NCBI GenBank assembly: GCA_037952775.1
Contig: JBANAY010000001.1
Location: forward strand, 1,302,001 to 1,366,000
Direction of reading: 5' to 3'
DNA length: 64,000 bases
Source of the DNA: Clonostachys chloroleuca
Lineage: Eukaryota > Ascomycota > Sordariomycetes > Hypocreales > Bionectriaceae
In this document: piece by piece, positions 1-13,400 of the stretch
Numbering within the stretch: position 1 is the first letter of the stretch
Layout of the letters: every line of letters starts with the position of its first letter
Program-made: the position numbers and the translations under genes
The notes under the pieces: generated by a model
Told to the model about the DNA's origin: nothing
Seen by the model: the letters and a program-made list of their open reading frames with translations, nothing else
Databases searched by the model: none

Positions 1-1400
1 ATCTGGAAGCACCGGTACTCCAAAGGGGTTTGCAATTGAACATTGCTCCCTTGCGACTAGCCAGCTGACTCTTTGGGAAAAGTTGTCTATGCCGCACGAC
101 GCCCGGGTCTTACAATTTGCATCCCATGTGTTTGATTTTGCGATCTGTGAAATAATCGGCTCAATGATGGAAGGAGTTGCAATATTCGTCCCATCAGAAC
201 AAGACCGAATGAGCAACCTGGTCGAGTTTATTAACACAAATGGAATTGACTCGTTGTTCTTAACGCCGTCGTTCGTTCGCACTCTGCCCATATCAGAGCT
301 TCCTCGCGTCAACCTTTTGTTCCTCGCAGGCGAGACTGTTACAAAGGATATTTTGGACACATGGTTTGAGCAAGCCCGTATTTTCAACGCGTGGGGCCCA
401 GCAGAAACCGTCGTTTGTAACACCGTTCATCAATATCGCTCAGTTCACGACTCGCCAGCCAACATTGGGAAGTCAACTGGCGGATTCTGTTGGCTTGTAG
501 ACCCCCAGAACCCGCACAAACTAGCACCAATCGGAACCGTGGGCGAAGTGGTAATTCAAGGTCCAACAATCATGCGTCATTACGTTGGCGACGAGGTCAA
601 AACAAAAAATATAATTATGCCGACACCTGAATGGGCACCATTCCATGATGTTCCTGGATGGGATCGAATTTTCAAGACGGGAGACCTTTGCTATTATAAC
701 TCGGACGGAACTATGGACTTCTTGTCCCGAAAGGATACCCAAGTGAAGATTCGAGGTCTCCGGGTCGAACTTGGTGAGATCGAGTATCACATCCGGCACT
801 CACTTCCCAAGGTTGTCCAGGTGGCTGTTGACGTAATTACTTCCTCCAATGCTTCGCAGCTAAATGCTTCGCAGCTAGTGGCTTACATGTGTTTCACGGA
901 TGAGACACGTTTGGAGTACAATCTGAATGACGTTTTCTTCCCACTGTCATCGGATCTTAATGACCAAATGGTTGAGCTACTCGGAAAGCTTGGCTCGCTT
1001 CTCCCCACCTATATGCTGCCATCAATCTTTATTCCTTGCAACTTTATGCCTTCTATAACATCTACCAAGTTAGACAGGAAGACATTGAAGGATCTAACCG
1101 CATCTCTCAGTCAGACACAGCTTTCGCACTATTCCCTGGTCAGTGCAACTAAGCGAAAGCCGGATACCCCAATGGAACGCCGCCTCCAACACATCTGGGC
1201 CAATATACTCGGTCTTCCTGAGGATACCATTGGAAAGGATGACAGCTTTCTTCGTATTGGCGGAGATTCTGTGACCGCAATATATCTATCCAGCGCGGCG
1301 AGAAAATCCGGAATCGACCTCCAGGTGAAGGACATCTTTGACGATCCCCGCCTCTGTGCGGTTGCTGAAAAGGCTGTCATGGTTGAGTCGATCACGGAAA
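1..1400 (+). other. NRPS module 1 (visible part: A-T)
   Basis: This is a partial adenylation domain from its P-loop (bases 2-31) to the KLDRK motif near 1070, followed by a thiolation domain with the pantetheine serine at 1268-1270 (IGGDS). Aligned by eye to the gramicidin synthetase A pocket, the nine variable specificity residues read D-F-C-F-F-A-A-V-C. The region upstream of the P-loop and any preceding C domain lie outside the window, so this need not be the first module. The substrate is not assigned. Confidence 0.9.
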
Positions 1401-4400
1401 CGAGCGACGAGATCAAGCCCTTCGAACTATTGGATCTCGACTTTTCCTCACACCAGGACAAGATACGTCAAACCTGTGGCCTGAGAGACGATCAGGTCAT
1501 CGAAAATGCTATGCCTGTCACTCCGCTGCAGGAGGGCTTCATCGCTTTATCAGTGAAACAGCCTGGATCTTATATTGGGAGATGGATATATCGCCTAGGC
1601 GACAACGTAAATATTCACCGCTTCAAAGAAGCCTGGGAAGCGACTATTCGACTCTGCAACAATACACGGAGCAGAATGGTTGCTGTCGCTGGGCGGACGG
1701 TGCAGGTCTACATCAAAGATGATGTACAATGGGAGGATACCTCAAGGTTGAATCTAGAAGAATTCCTTGAGAAATCTCGAAGTATTGAGATGACTCTTGG
1801 AAGCCGCTTGAACCGGTATGCCCTTATTCAAGAATCATCAGGTGAAAACTTTTTCGTCTTCCTTGCCCATCATTCCATTTACGATGGGTGGACAATGCGT
1901 ATTATTCTCGATACCTTGTCCAAAGAGTATGATTCTGTGTCTGTAACCATACAGCCCTTTGATAATTTTATCAAATATGTCAGTGCTATCGACCAAAAGG
2001 CTGCTGAGGATTACTGGCGCACACAACTTCAAGGTGCCAAGCGTGCTGGATTCCCACGCACCGCAAAGACCCTTGGGGTTAGCAAGGTGATGAACAGAGT
2101 CGTCGACTTGAAAGACAAGAGCATCTCCGTGACAAAAGCCACATTAGTGCGAGCGGCATGGGCACTGGTTCTGGCTAGATATGCTGACACTGAGGATATA
2201 TGCTTTGGAACCTCCATTTCCGGCCGTCAAGCTGCTGTGCCTGGGATTGGCGAAATGGCTGGTCCAGCGGTCGCGACAGTTCCTATCCGTATCCGCTTGG
2301 ATAAAGAAACTCTTGTTTCTGAGTTTTTAAATAAGATTCAAGTCCAGGCGACCGACATGATACAATTCGAGCAAACGGGCATTCAGAATATTGCAAAGCT
2401 GAGTGATGAAATTAGAGAGGCTTGCGACTTTTCCAGTTTGCTCGTCGTTCAGCCAGTTGAAGCCATGGGACATATCGGAAAGGATTCTGAGAAACTGTTG
2501 TTTACGGTGAATGATGAGCATGAGGACATAAGTCAATCGATGAATGGCTATTACACCATGCCTCTTGTCATGCAAGCACTACTGTCAGAAACCGAGCTGT
2601 GTCTTGATGTCACCTATGATGTCGCAGTAATTTCTGAAGCCCAAGCTACTGCGCTCATCAATCAGATAGAACATGTCATGAATGCACTTCTTACAAGCCA
2701 GGAGGAGCCACTTGCAAATCTCGCCGTTGCCGGGGAGTGGGACCTCGCCCAGGCCATAACATTCAACAGCAACATGCCGGAGGTCGTGGAGTCCACTTTC
2801 CACGAAATAGTAGAGGGACATTCAGGACGTAGTCCAGACTCTCTTGCTGTCGATGCTTGGGATGGATCATTTACGTATAAGGAATTGAATGACAGAGCCA
2901 ACCGCCTGGCAAGTTATCTCATCGTACGAAACCTTGTCAAGCCGAGAGACCTTGTCCATGTTTGTTTTGAGAAGTCAGCTTGGTATCTGGTAGCCATACT
3001 GGCTATCAACAAGGCCGGCGCGACATGGGTACCGCTCGACCCATCTCATCCCGAACAAAGGAGAAAGCAAGTCGCTTTACTGACGGGTGCTACGTTGATG
3101 CTTGCCTCACCAAGCAACGCTGAAGCGGCTGAAGAATTGGTAGAGACTGTCATCCAGGTGTCTGCTGAGCTGGACAGAGAGTTGATCAATCGCAAGGATG
3201 TACTAACATCGGGAGTCACCGTCGATGTGTCACCATCTGACGCTTGCTATGTTCTCTTCACATCTGGATCAACTGGTACACCCAAGGGTTTTGTCATTGA
3301 GCACATGTCGCTGTGCACAACGCAGAAAGCATTCGCAAACCGCCTTGGGATGACTTCTGAGGCCAGGGTCCTTGCAACCGCGTCCCATGTATTCGACATG
3401 TCTGTTGGAGAGGTAGTCTTTGGTCTCTTGGCCGGGGCTACAGTGTGTGTGCCATCTGAATCAGACAGGATGAATGATCTAGCGGCCTTCGTTCGCAATC
3501 ACCGAGTTACTTGGACTTGGCAAACGCCGGCCTTCGCTCGTACTATGAGTCCAGAGACGATGCCATGTTTGGAAGTCATGGTGCTGGCAGGTGAATCTGT
3601 CGGTCGCGATATCTTCGAGACTTGGTTCAGTAAAGTCCGACTGATAAATGGCTGGGGGCCGGCCGAGACTTGCTGTCTTAGCTCTTTGCATGAGTGGACA
3701 TCTCCAACGGAATCACTCTCGGCAATTGGAACTCCCTTGGCGGAATTCTGCTGGATCGTAGAAGCTGACAATCCAAACCGGCTTGCCCCAATTGGCACTG
3801 TTGGCGAGGTAGTAATTCAAGGTCCGACATTGCTTCGAGAGTATCTGAACAATCCCGAACAGTCCGCGAAGTCAATAATCACGGCCCTTCCAGAATGGGT
3901 CCCAAATAGACAACAGTGGAATCGATTCTATCTTACTGGCGACCTGTGTTCATATAATGACCAGGGAGTTCTGGAGTTTGTTAGCCGGAAGGACAACCAA
4001 GTCAAAATTCGCGGCATGCGTATTGAGCTAGGGGAAGTGGAACACCAAATTCAGTCTCTCCTGCCACCTGAATGCCAAATTGCGGTAGACATCTTCAAAG
4101 GCACTACTGGGTCTACCCTGGTGACATATATCTGCTTCACTCAGGCAGCAAAATATGCTGGTTCCAGTGATGACTGGAGTGACCTGTTTTCCCAAACAGA
4201 ATCTTCCCTACCACAGACGGTTTCTAGTATCCTTCGTGAATTAGAAAAGGCACTTCCTGGGTATATGATCCCATCAATGTTTGTTCCATGCCAGTATATG
4301 CCCTTCATCACTTCAACTAAACTCGCGAGACGGGTTCTGCTCGAAGAGACGGCAAATCTTTCCCCAGAGCAGTTGAATCAGTACTCTCTTTCCAACATGG

Positions 4401-7400
4401 ACAAGCACGCACCAGAGACGGCAACTGAATTCCGACTGCAGTCCATCTGGGCACAAGTACTGAGCATTCCGGCCGACAGCATTGGCCGGGACGATAGCTT
4501 TCTACGCATTGGTGGAGATTCAATCACTTGCATCATGCTTTGCAACGCTATGCGAGAGAATGGTCTCTCGATTGAGGTTAGAGATATTTTTGAGGACCCT
4601 CGCCTTCATGCTGTTGCGCGTAAGGCCATCCCAGCTGAACCGTCAACGGGTGTCGGTCATCCAGAGCCGTTCAGCCTCCTTTCCGCACCATATGGTGATC
4701 TCAAAGCTTCCGTGCTTCGTGAAATGAAGCTGCCAGGTGGTGTTGGTATTTCTGATATGTATCCTTGTACACCACTTCAGGAAGGACTACTGGCCTTGTC
4801 AGTTACCCAGCCAAAATCGTACATTGCTCGCCATGTGTATAATATACCTGCTTCTGTTGACATTTCTCGCCTCAAGAGAGCATGGGAGCGAACTGTGGAG
4901 CTCTGTGTAAACCTTCGAACGAGAATCTTATTGAACAGTGGCACAGCAATACAGTGCGTCCTCGACAATGAGCCCATTTGGGAGATTAAAACTCCAGACA
5001 GTCTTCTTGCCTTCTTGGAGCAGAGCCGAGACATTCGAATGACATATGGATCTCGGCTGAATCAATTCGCCATCATTGAAGAGACTACCGGCTCAAAATA
5101 CTTTGTTACAATTACGCATCATTCTGTCACTGATGGCTGGACACTCCGACTGGTGATGGGCACGTTCCATGCACTCTACACGGAGACAACAGGATTCAAC
5201 TTGCAGCCATACTCGAGCTTTGTCAACTACATTATGAAGCTTGATCAAAGTGTTTCTCGTGAATACTGGGAAAGGCAGCTTTCCGGATCCCGGAAATTAT
5301 CTTTCCCTCCAACAACAAAGAGTAGCCACAGTGTCCGATCGGATGTGTTGTATCATGATGTTAGCTTGCGCAAACCTGAAGATGAGGCCATTACTCAGGC
5401 CACAGTTGTAAGAGCAGCTTGGGCTATTCTTCTAGGACGGTACAGCGATACAAGCGATGTTTGCTTTGGTACTACTGTTTCCGGGCGCCAAGCAGCCCTC
5501 CCTGGCATCACCGATATGCCCGGGATCACACTTGCAACTGTTCCCATTCGCATCCAACTCAACGCAAAGCTTACCGTTGCGGATTTCCTAAGAGAGATTC
5601 AAAACCAAGCTTCAGAAATGACAAGTTACGAACAATTCGGCATGCAAAATATTGCAGGCCTCAGCCAGGATATAAAAGAAGCGATAGATTTCACAAGTCT
5701 ACTCGTTATCCAGCCAATCGACCAAATGTTCAATACTAAATCGGACAACGAATTCGTTGAGGCCATTGATGACTCGACGTACAATGTCGACAGTGACATG
5801 GATGGATACTTCAACTACCCACTGGTTGTAATGGCCAATCTGTATTCTGCAAAGGTTCAATTACAGATTGTCTATGATGCAGACCTCCTGAACCGCGATG
5901 CAATCGAGGGCTTTGCGAATCAATTTGGCCACCTTGTCCAGCAGCTCACTAGACATACTGCAAGCTCCTTGGAGTCAATTTCAGTGGCTGGTCCATGGGA
6001 TATCCAAAAGGCTAAAGAGTGGAATTCGTCTGTGCCAAAGCCTGTTCAGAAATGCGTGCACAACTTGATCTCCGAGAAGGCTGCGGAGCTTCCTGACCAG
6101 GAAGCCATTTTTACATCTGATGGTAGCTTGACTTACAGCGAACTTGATATGTTATCCAGTAAACTGGCCCTGTATCTTATGTCACTTGGCATCGGTCCGG
6201 AGACCCTTGTTCCGTTCTGCTTCGAGAAGTCCAAGTTCGCGATTGTTTCTATGCTTGGTATTCTGAAAGCAGGCGGTGTATTTGTTCCACTTGATCCTTC
6301 GCATCCGAGAAGCCGTCGACAAGCTGTGGTTGATGAGACAGGCTGTGAATTCATTTTAAGCTCTCCAGAATCAGCCTCAGCTTGCGGCTCGATGAACCCT
6401 AAAGTCATTGAGATTTCCGAAGCCTTCTTTGAACAAATGCGGGATCTCACGAGTTTTAACTCGGAAAAAGCCCCACGAGCAGGTCCTCAGAATGCAGCAT
6501 ACGTATTGTTCACCTCAGGTTCCACCGGGAAGCCAAAGGCCATTATAGTTGAGCATTCCGCGTTGTGTGGCAGCCTGCTAGGGGAAAACAGGGTTTACCA
6601 CCTCGGTAGCCAATCTCGGGTTCTGCAGTTTTCCAATTATGCTTTTGACGTTAGTCTTTGTGAGATTTTGGAAACTCTTGTGTTTGGAGGCACTGTATGC
6701 ATACCTTCAGACAAACAGCGGCTGGAATCGCTGCCTCGGTTCATGGAAGAAGCTCAGGTCAATACGGCCATGTTGACCTCATCCTATCTGAGGACGTTGA
6801 ACCCAGCCGATGTCCCAACTTTGTGTATGTTGATGCTGGTTGGCGAAGCTCCCAGTAAAGACATAATTTCCACTTGGCAGCCACGAGTCAGATTAATTAA
6901 TGCTTATGGTCCATCAGAAGTCTCCATCTTCATTGGGTCTCATGAGTATAAATCTACCGATGATCAGGCTACGAATGTTGGCACAGCCTTCGGAGGAAAT
7001 ATGTGGATTGTCGAACCAGATGATTTCAACAAACTTTCACCTATAGGATGTGTTGGTGAAATTCTTATCCAAAGAGATATGGCCCGTGGGTATCTCAACG
7101 ATGAGCAGAGAACCAATGCATCATTCATCAAGCAGGTCGGATTCCTGAGTGCTACCGAATCCCCGATCAAATTCCACAAATCTGGGGATCTTGCGCGATA
7201 CAATCCGGATGGTACTATTCAATATCTTGGTCGCCGGGACACTCAGACTAAGCTTCGTGGATATCGAATCGAATTGGGAGAAGTGGAATATAACATACAA
7301 AAGCTGCTTCCAAATGTAGAGCACGTTGCTGCAGATGTTGTTTCAGTCGGTTCACAAGAGACTCTTGTTGCGTTCTTGAGCTTTAAGAACGCATCAGATG

Positions 7401-10400
7401 AAACAGATTTTGAAGGTGACGGTTCTACGACGGACCTATTTGTGGCTCACTCAGAAGAGATGAAGCGGAAACTACAGAAGCTTCTTGATGATCTTTACAC
7501 TGTTCTTGCAAGCTATATGGTTCCGTCAGCATTCCTCCCACTTCGGGAGATGCCTCTCAACAACTCGTTGAAGCTGGATCGAGGTAGACTTCGAGCTTTG
7601 GCTTCAAGTCTCACGCAAGAGCAATTATCCCTGTTCTCCGTCGATACTGAGGAAAAGGTTGAGCCAGTCACAGAAATGGAGATAAAATTACGTTCTCTGT
7701 GGTCTGAAGCACTAGAGGTCGATGTTGGTACTATCGGTCGATCTGACAACTTTTTCCAGGTGGGAGGAAACTCTCTTGTAGCAATTCAACTTATGAGAAT
7801 TGCGCAGGAGCAGAATATTTCGCTCACTGTAGCTGACATCTTCGCGCATCCCCGGTTGGAGGCCATGGCTCTGGCGGTATCAGGAACGCATGTTCGGGTC
7901 CAGGACGTCGCTCCACTGAGCATGTTATCCATCTCGCGTGAAGACCTCAGCTCGCAACTTTTAGAACAGTCCGAGATTCTAGTCACGTCAGTTCTGGAAG
8001 ATGCTCTTCCCACCTCACCGCTTCAGCAAGGCCTCATGGCTTTGTCTGCCAAGGAAGCTGAATCATACATTGCGTTCGCCGACTTTGAAATCTCCCCCTC
8101 TATTGACATTGTTCGGTTCAAGAAAGCGTGGGACCAGACAGTTCAAATTTGCAGCAGCTTACGTACCAGGATGCTTCACATTCAGGACCAGACTATTCAA
8201 GTCATCCTTAGAGAGTCTTCTACTTGGGACCTTGCTGATGGTATTCCTATGTCTTCGTTCAAAGAATTTGTAAATGGAAAGTCTATGACCTATGGGTCAA
8301 AACTTTGCTACACCGCGATTGTCGAAGAAAATAATCGCCGGTTCTTTGCTCTTGCTATTCATCACGCAGTCTACGATGGTTGGACCATGGGACTGGTGCT
8401 ACGCACTCTTCACTCTATTTACTCAGGAGGCACGCCGCCCGTCATCCAGCCTTATGCACGATTTATCAGATATACGCAGGAAATTCAGGATGATACAGCG
8501 CGTCAATACTGGCAAAACTACTTGAAGGATGCAACCTCGGGCTCGTTTCCCCGCGCTGCAAAGGGTTCGACAGAGGGCGTGACTTCAACCGTCGTCCGTA
8601 CCATTAAATTCCCTACTTCAAGTAAAACTACCATTACAAAAGCTACCATCATCAGGGCCGCTTGGGCTGTTATCCTCTCCAAGTACTGTGATTCTAGCGA
8701 TGTCACGTTTGGTATGACCCTATCTGGACGCCAAGCCCCTGTCCCAGGTTTGGCTGATATGACTGGCCCTGCGATTGCTACTGTTCCTATTCGTGTTCAT
8801 CTCGAGAAGCTAGGCTCGACCGTGGCCGAATTCCTTCAGAACTTGCAAAATGAAGCGTCCGAAATGATTGCTCATGAACAGTATGGTCTGCAAAACATAG
8901 CCAAGACTGGACCTGATGCGCAGGAGGCCTGCAACTTCCAAAGTCTCCTTGTGATTCAGCCATTCTCTCCTTTGGAAGATATTTCCAACGGTCCCGATGC
9001 TATGTTCTTACCTACTGCAATTTATGAAGATACGGATGCTTCCGCATTCCAGGGGTTCCTAAGTTATCCCCTCGTCATTAATAGCCATATATCTGATGAG
9101 GAGACACACCTTCAGCTGATATTCGATTCTGCTTCAATCCCTCGAATCAGGATCGAAGCACTTTGCGAGCATTTCAATCACGTCATTCAGCAACTTGCTG
9201 TCGATACAGACAGGTCTCTACAAAGTCTTGAAGTTTCCTCAGCCTGGGATCTCAAGCAGGCAGTTTCATGGAACGGCAAAGCTCCCGACTCCATCAACGG
9301 ATGTTGGCATGAAGTTGTGGAAGTCAACGCTATCCGGCAGCCCCATTCCCTAGCTGTAAGCGCGTGGGATGGAAACCTTACCTACAAAGGTCTTAATGAC
9401 GCTGCCGATCGGCTCGCTCGCCACCTGGTCCACGTTAGGAAGGTAAAGCAAGGGGACAGTATCTTGGTCTGCTTTGAAAAATCGTTGTGGCACACTGTTT
9501 GCATATTGGCTATTAGCAAGGCGGGTGCTACTTATGTACCCCTCGAGCCTTCATACCCAACGCAGCGCAAACAATATATCATGAAGCAAACTGGGAGCAA
9601 GCTCGTACTAGCTTCACCAGCCAATTCTCAAGACTGTTGGGACCTGCTCGGCAATGTATTGGAGGTATCGGGGGCTTTAGAAGCACAACTTATCAAACAG
9701 AGCTCACCAAAGGCTCTCCGGAAGGTCTCGCCTGAAACAGCTGCGTACATCATTTTCACCTCTGGCAGTACAGGAACGCCCAAAGGCGTCGTCATCGAAC
9801 AACGATCTTTGGTGACCGGTCAAGCTACAATGTTCAACAATCTTGGGTTACCCGAAGACGTTAGAATGCTTCAATTCGCTTCATATGCGTTCGATTATTC
9901 CATTTGCGAGATCATTGGCACATTAATGCACGGCGGTTCAATCCACGTGCCGTCCGAAGACACTAGGATGAATAACCTTGCATACTTCATCAACGAGAAT
10001 AACGTCAATACGATCGGCATTACCCCTACTTTTGCACGAACATTGTACCCTAGAGAAATTCCCACCGTCAAGTGTGTCATTCTAGGAGGCGAGGCCGTTT
10101 CTCAAGACCTTGTTGCAACTTGGTTTGACAAGGTACGACTATTGAACGCCTGGGGTCCTACTGAAGCAACAATCTGCAGTGCCTTCCATGAATACATTTC
10201 CATCAATGAGTCCCCTCTCACAATTGGTCGCCCCACGGGCTGTTTCTGCTGGATTGTTGACCCAAATAATCCCCATCGTTTGGCGCCAATCGGCACTACC
10301 GGAGAGGTTGTTATTCAGGGACCAACTTTGCTACGAGAATACATCGGAGATGAAGAACGAACCAAGCAGAACGTTGTATATCATGTTCCAGAATGGGCTC

Positions 10401-13400
10401 CTTACAGAAATATATCCGGATGGGATCGTATGTACAAGACCGGCGATCTCTGCCATTACAACGCTGATGGTACAATTGAATTCGTTTCTCGAAAGGATAA
10501 CCAAATCAAAATCAGAGGTCTTCGGGTGGAGTTGGGAGAAATTGAACATCATATTCGGCAGGCTCTTCATGGCGTTGCTCAGGTGGTGGTTGACATTCTC
10601 TCCACTGATTCGGGATCAGCCATCGTATCCTTCTTCTCCTACAATGAAGAGATGCGAGTCAACGCTGACTCGAAGAATGTCTTCTCTCGCCTCACACCAG
10701 GTCTTCATGATCGGGTTTCAGAGATGCTTGGCAGGCTCAACCTTGTCCTTCCGACATACATGGTTCCCACTGTCTTCATCCCCTGTGACTTCATGCCGGC
10801 GATTACATCTGGCAAACTTGATAGAAAAATGCTACATAGCCTTGCAGGGACTCTAAGCAAGGACGAATTGGCAAACTATTCACTGGTCAGTTCCACGAAA
10901 AGGCAGCCTGAAACGGAAATGGAATCAAGAATGCAAGTCATGTGGGCAGAGCTCCTCAACCTGCCGCTGGAATCAATTGGGAGAGATGATAGCTTCTTAC
11001 GCATCGGCGGTGACTCGGTGATGGCAATTACCTTAGTCAGTGCCTCCAGGGCATCTGGCATTTCATTCTCGGTCAAAGACATATTTGATGACCCTCGCCT
11101 TTTCGCTGTAGCCCGCCCGGGCTATTGAACAAGAGCCTGGAGATGATGATATTACTGATATCAAGCCTTTCGAATTGTTGGATGTCAATACTCGCTCCGA
11201 GGTCGTTGGCTCATCTGTTCGCAAGATTTGCGGTCTACAGGACGGCCTTCGCATAGAAAATGCAATGCCCGTAACCCCACTCCAAGAAGGATTCATTGCC
11301 TTGGCGATGAAACAGCCAGGGAGCTACATTGCTCAGTGGGTTTATGAGCTTGCAGAGAATGTTGACGTTGGTCGTTTCGCGGTAGCCTGGGAAGAGACCG
11401 TCAAGGCTTGTTCTAATCTTCGAACAAGAATCGTACGAATCGGCAATTCCACGACTCAAATCTCGGTTGAGGACGACATTTCCTGGGAGGATACAACCGG
11501 CCTGACCTTGGCTGAGACCCTGGACAGGACTGGCTCCATTGAAATGACTCTCGGTTCTCGATTGAGTCGCTATGCATTGGTCAATGAACCTGGATCCAAC
11601 AAGACATATTTCGTATTCCTTGTTCATCACGCCGTTTACGACGGATGGACAATGCGTATTATCATGAGCACTTTGACTAGTGTCTACCACAACTACCCAG
11701 CACCGGACCTCATGCCTTTTGACCACTTCATCAAGTATGTTCAAGACCTCGATCGAGATTCTGCGAAGAAATACTGGCAGGAGCAGCTTCAAGATGCCAA
11801 ACGAGCTGCGTTCCCTCGTATCTCGAAAAATCAGAACGCTGGTACAACCAAGCTTGTTACAAGGAATCTACAACTCCCTGCTACTGATACATCCATCACC
11901 AAGGCAACCCTCATCCGAGCAGCATGGGCGATCGTTTTAGCAAGGTATTCAGAAACCAAGGATATTTGCTTTGGAACGTCTCTCTCAGGAAGACAAGCTC
12001 CTGTGCCAGGCCTGGGCGGAATGGCCGGCCCAGCAGTTGCCACCGTGCCCGTGCGCATCAAACTTGATGAGGATCCTCTGGTTTCTGAGTTCCTCAACAA
12101 GGTGCAAGCACAAGCATCCGACATGATTCCCTATGAGCAATTTGGCCTTCAAAATATCGCTAAAATTTCTCCGGATCTTCAAGAGGCATGTGACTTTTCG
12201 AGTCTTCTGGTGGTTCAGCCATTTGAGAGGATGGATCAACTCGCAGAGGCTGCAGATTCTATCCTGCGATTGACTGAAATGGAAGAGGACTTCGCCGAGA
12301 GAAACCTTGAGGGTTATTTCAATATGCCGTTGGTTCTCCAAGCTCTTGTTTCTGAGGAGGAACTTAGCATGAGTATGTCTTACGACGTGCAAGTTTCAGA
12401 CGAGAATCAGGTCTCTGCCATGTTGCATCATATGGAGCATGTGATTGGTGAGCTCCTTGGAGAGGAGAAAAGGCTGCATGATGTTTCTGTCACAGGAGAG
12501 TGGGACCTGGAGCAAGCTCTCACAGTCAATAGCGAAATCCCTGAGATTTTTGATGCTACATTTCATGAGATGGTGGATAAGCAGGCTACACTCCGCCCGG
12601 ATTCAATTGCTGTCCATTCTTGGGATGGGTCGTTCACATACAAAGAGTTGGTGACGCATGCCAATAGATGGGCCAGACATCTAGTCGAATCAGGGCTCGT
12701 TCGACCCAATGATCTCGTTCATGTCTGCTTCGAAAAGTCAAAATGGTATTTTGTAGCCATCTTGGCAGTCAACAAGGCTGGCGCCGCCTGGGTGCCACTT
12801 GATCCGTCGCACCCTCAACAGCGACATCAACAAATCATCAAGCAAACGGGCTCTCAAGTTGTTCTCACGTCACCTCAAAACTCAAACCTGTTTCTAGATT
12901 TCATTCAGAATACTGTCGAGATTTCAGCTGAGCGTGACGGCCAGTTGAAGGATGATCGTCCAGTTGATATTCGTGTGTCCCCTCAGGATCCAGTATACGT
13001 CCTCTTTACTTCAGGGTCAACTGGCACGCCTAAGGGTCTGATAATGGAACATAGCTCTGCCATCACGAGCATCATGTCGTTTGCGAAGAGGCTCAATATC
13101 GAACAGCCTGTTAGGAGTCTCCAGTTTGCCCCCTTCGTGGTGGATTTCTCAATAGGCGAAATTTTCTTCTCTCTGCTAAATGGAATGAGCCTTTTTGTTC
13201 CCTCTGACGCTGAAAGGCTCAATGATTTACCAGGGTTTATTAGACAGCACGGCATCGCTTGGGCATTCTTAACCCCGTCCTTTGCCCGCACCATCAAGCC
13301 TGGGGAGGTACCTACCCTGGAGCTCTTGCTCTTGGCCGGCGAACAGGTTACCCAAGACCTCTTCGATACTTGGGTCGGTAGAGTAAGGTTCCTCAACGTC

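Noticed and set aside
10179..10856. A 225-codon + strand frame inside the NRPS
   Set aside because: It overlaps module 4 in another frame, while the NRPS frame there carries the GPTE, TGDL and KLDRK motifs without a break. The alternative protein shows no family motif.
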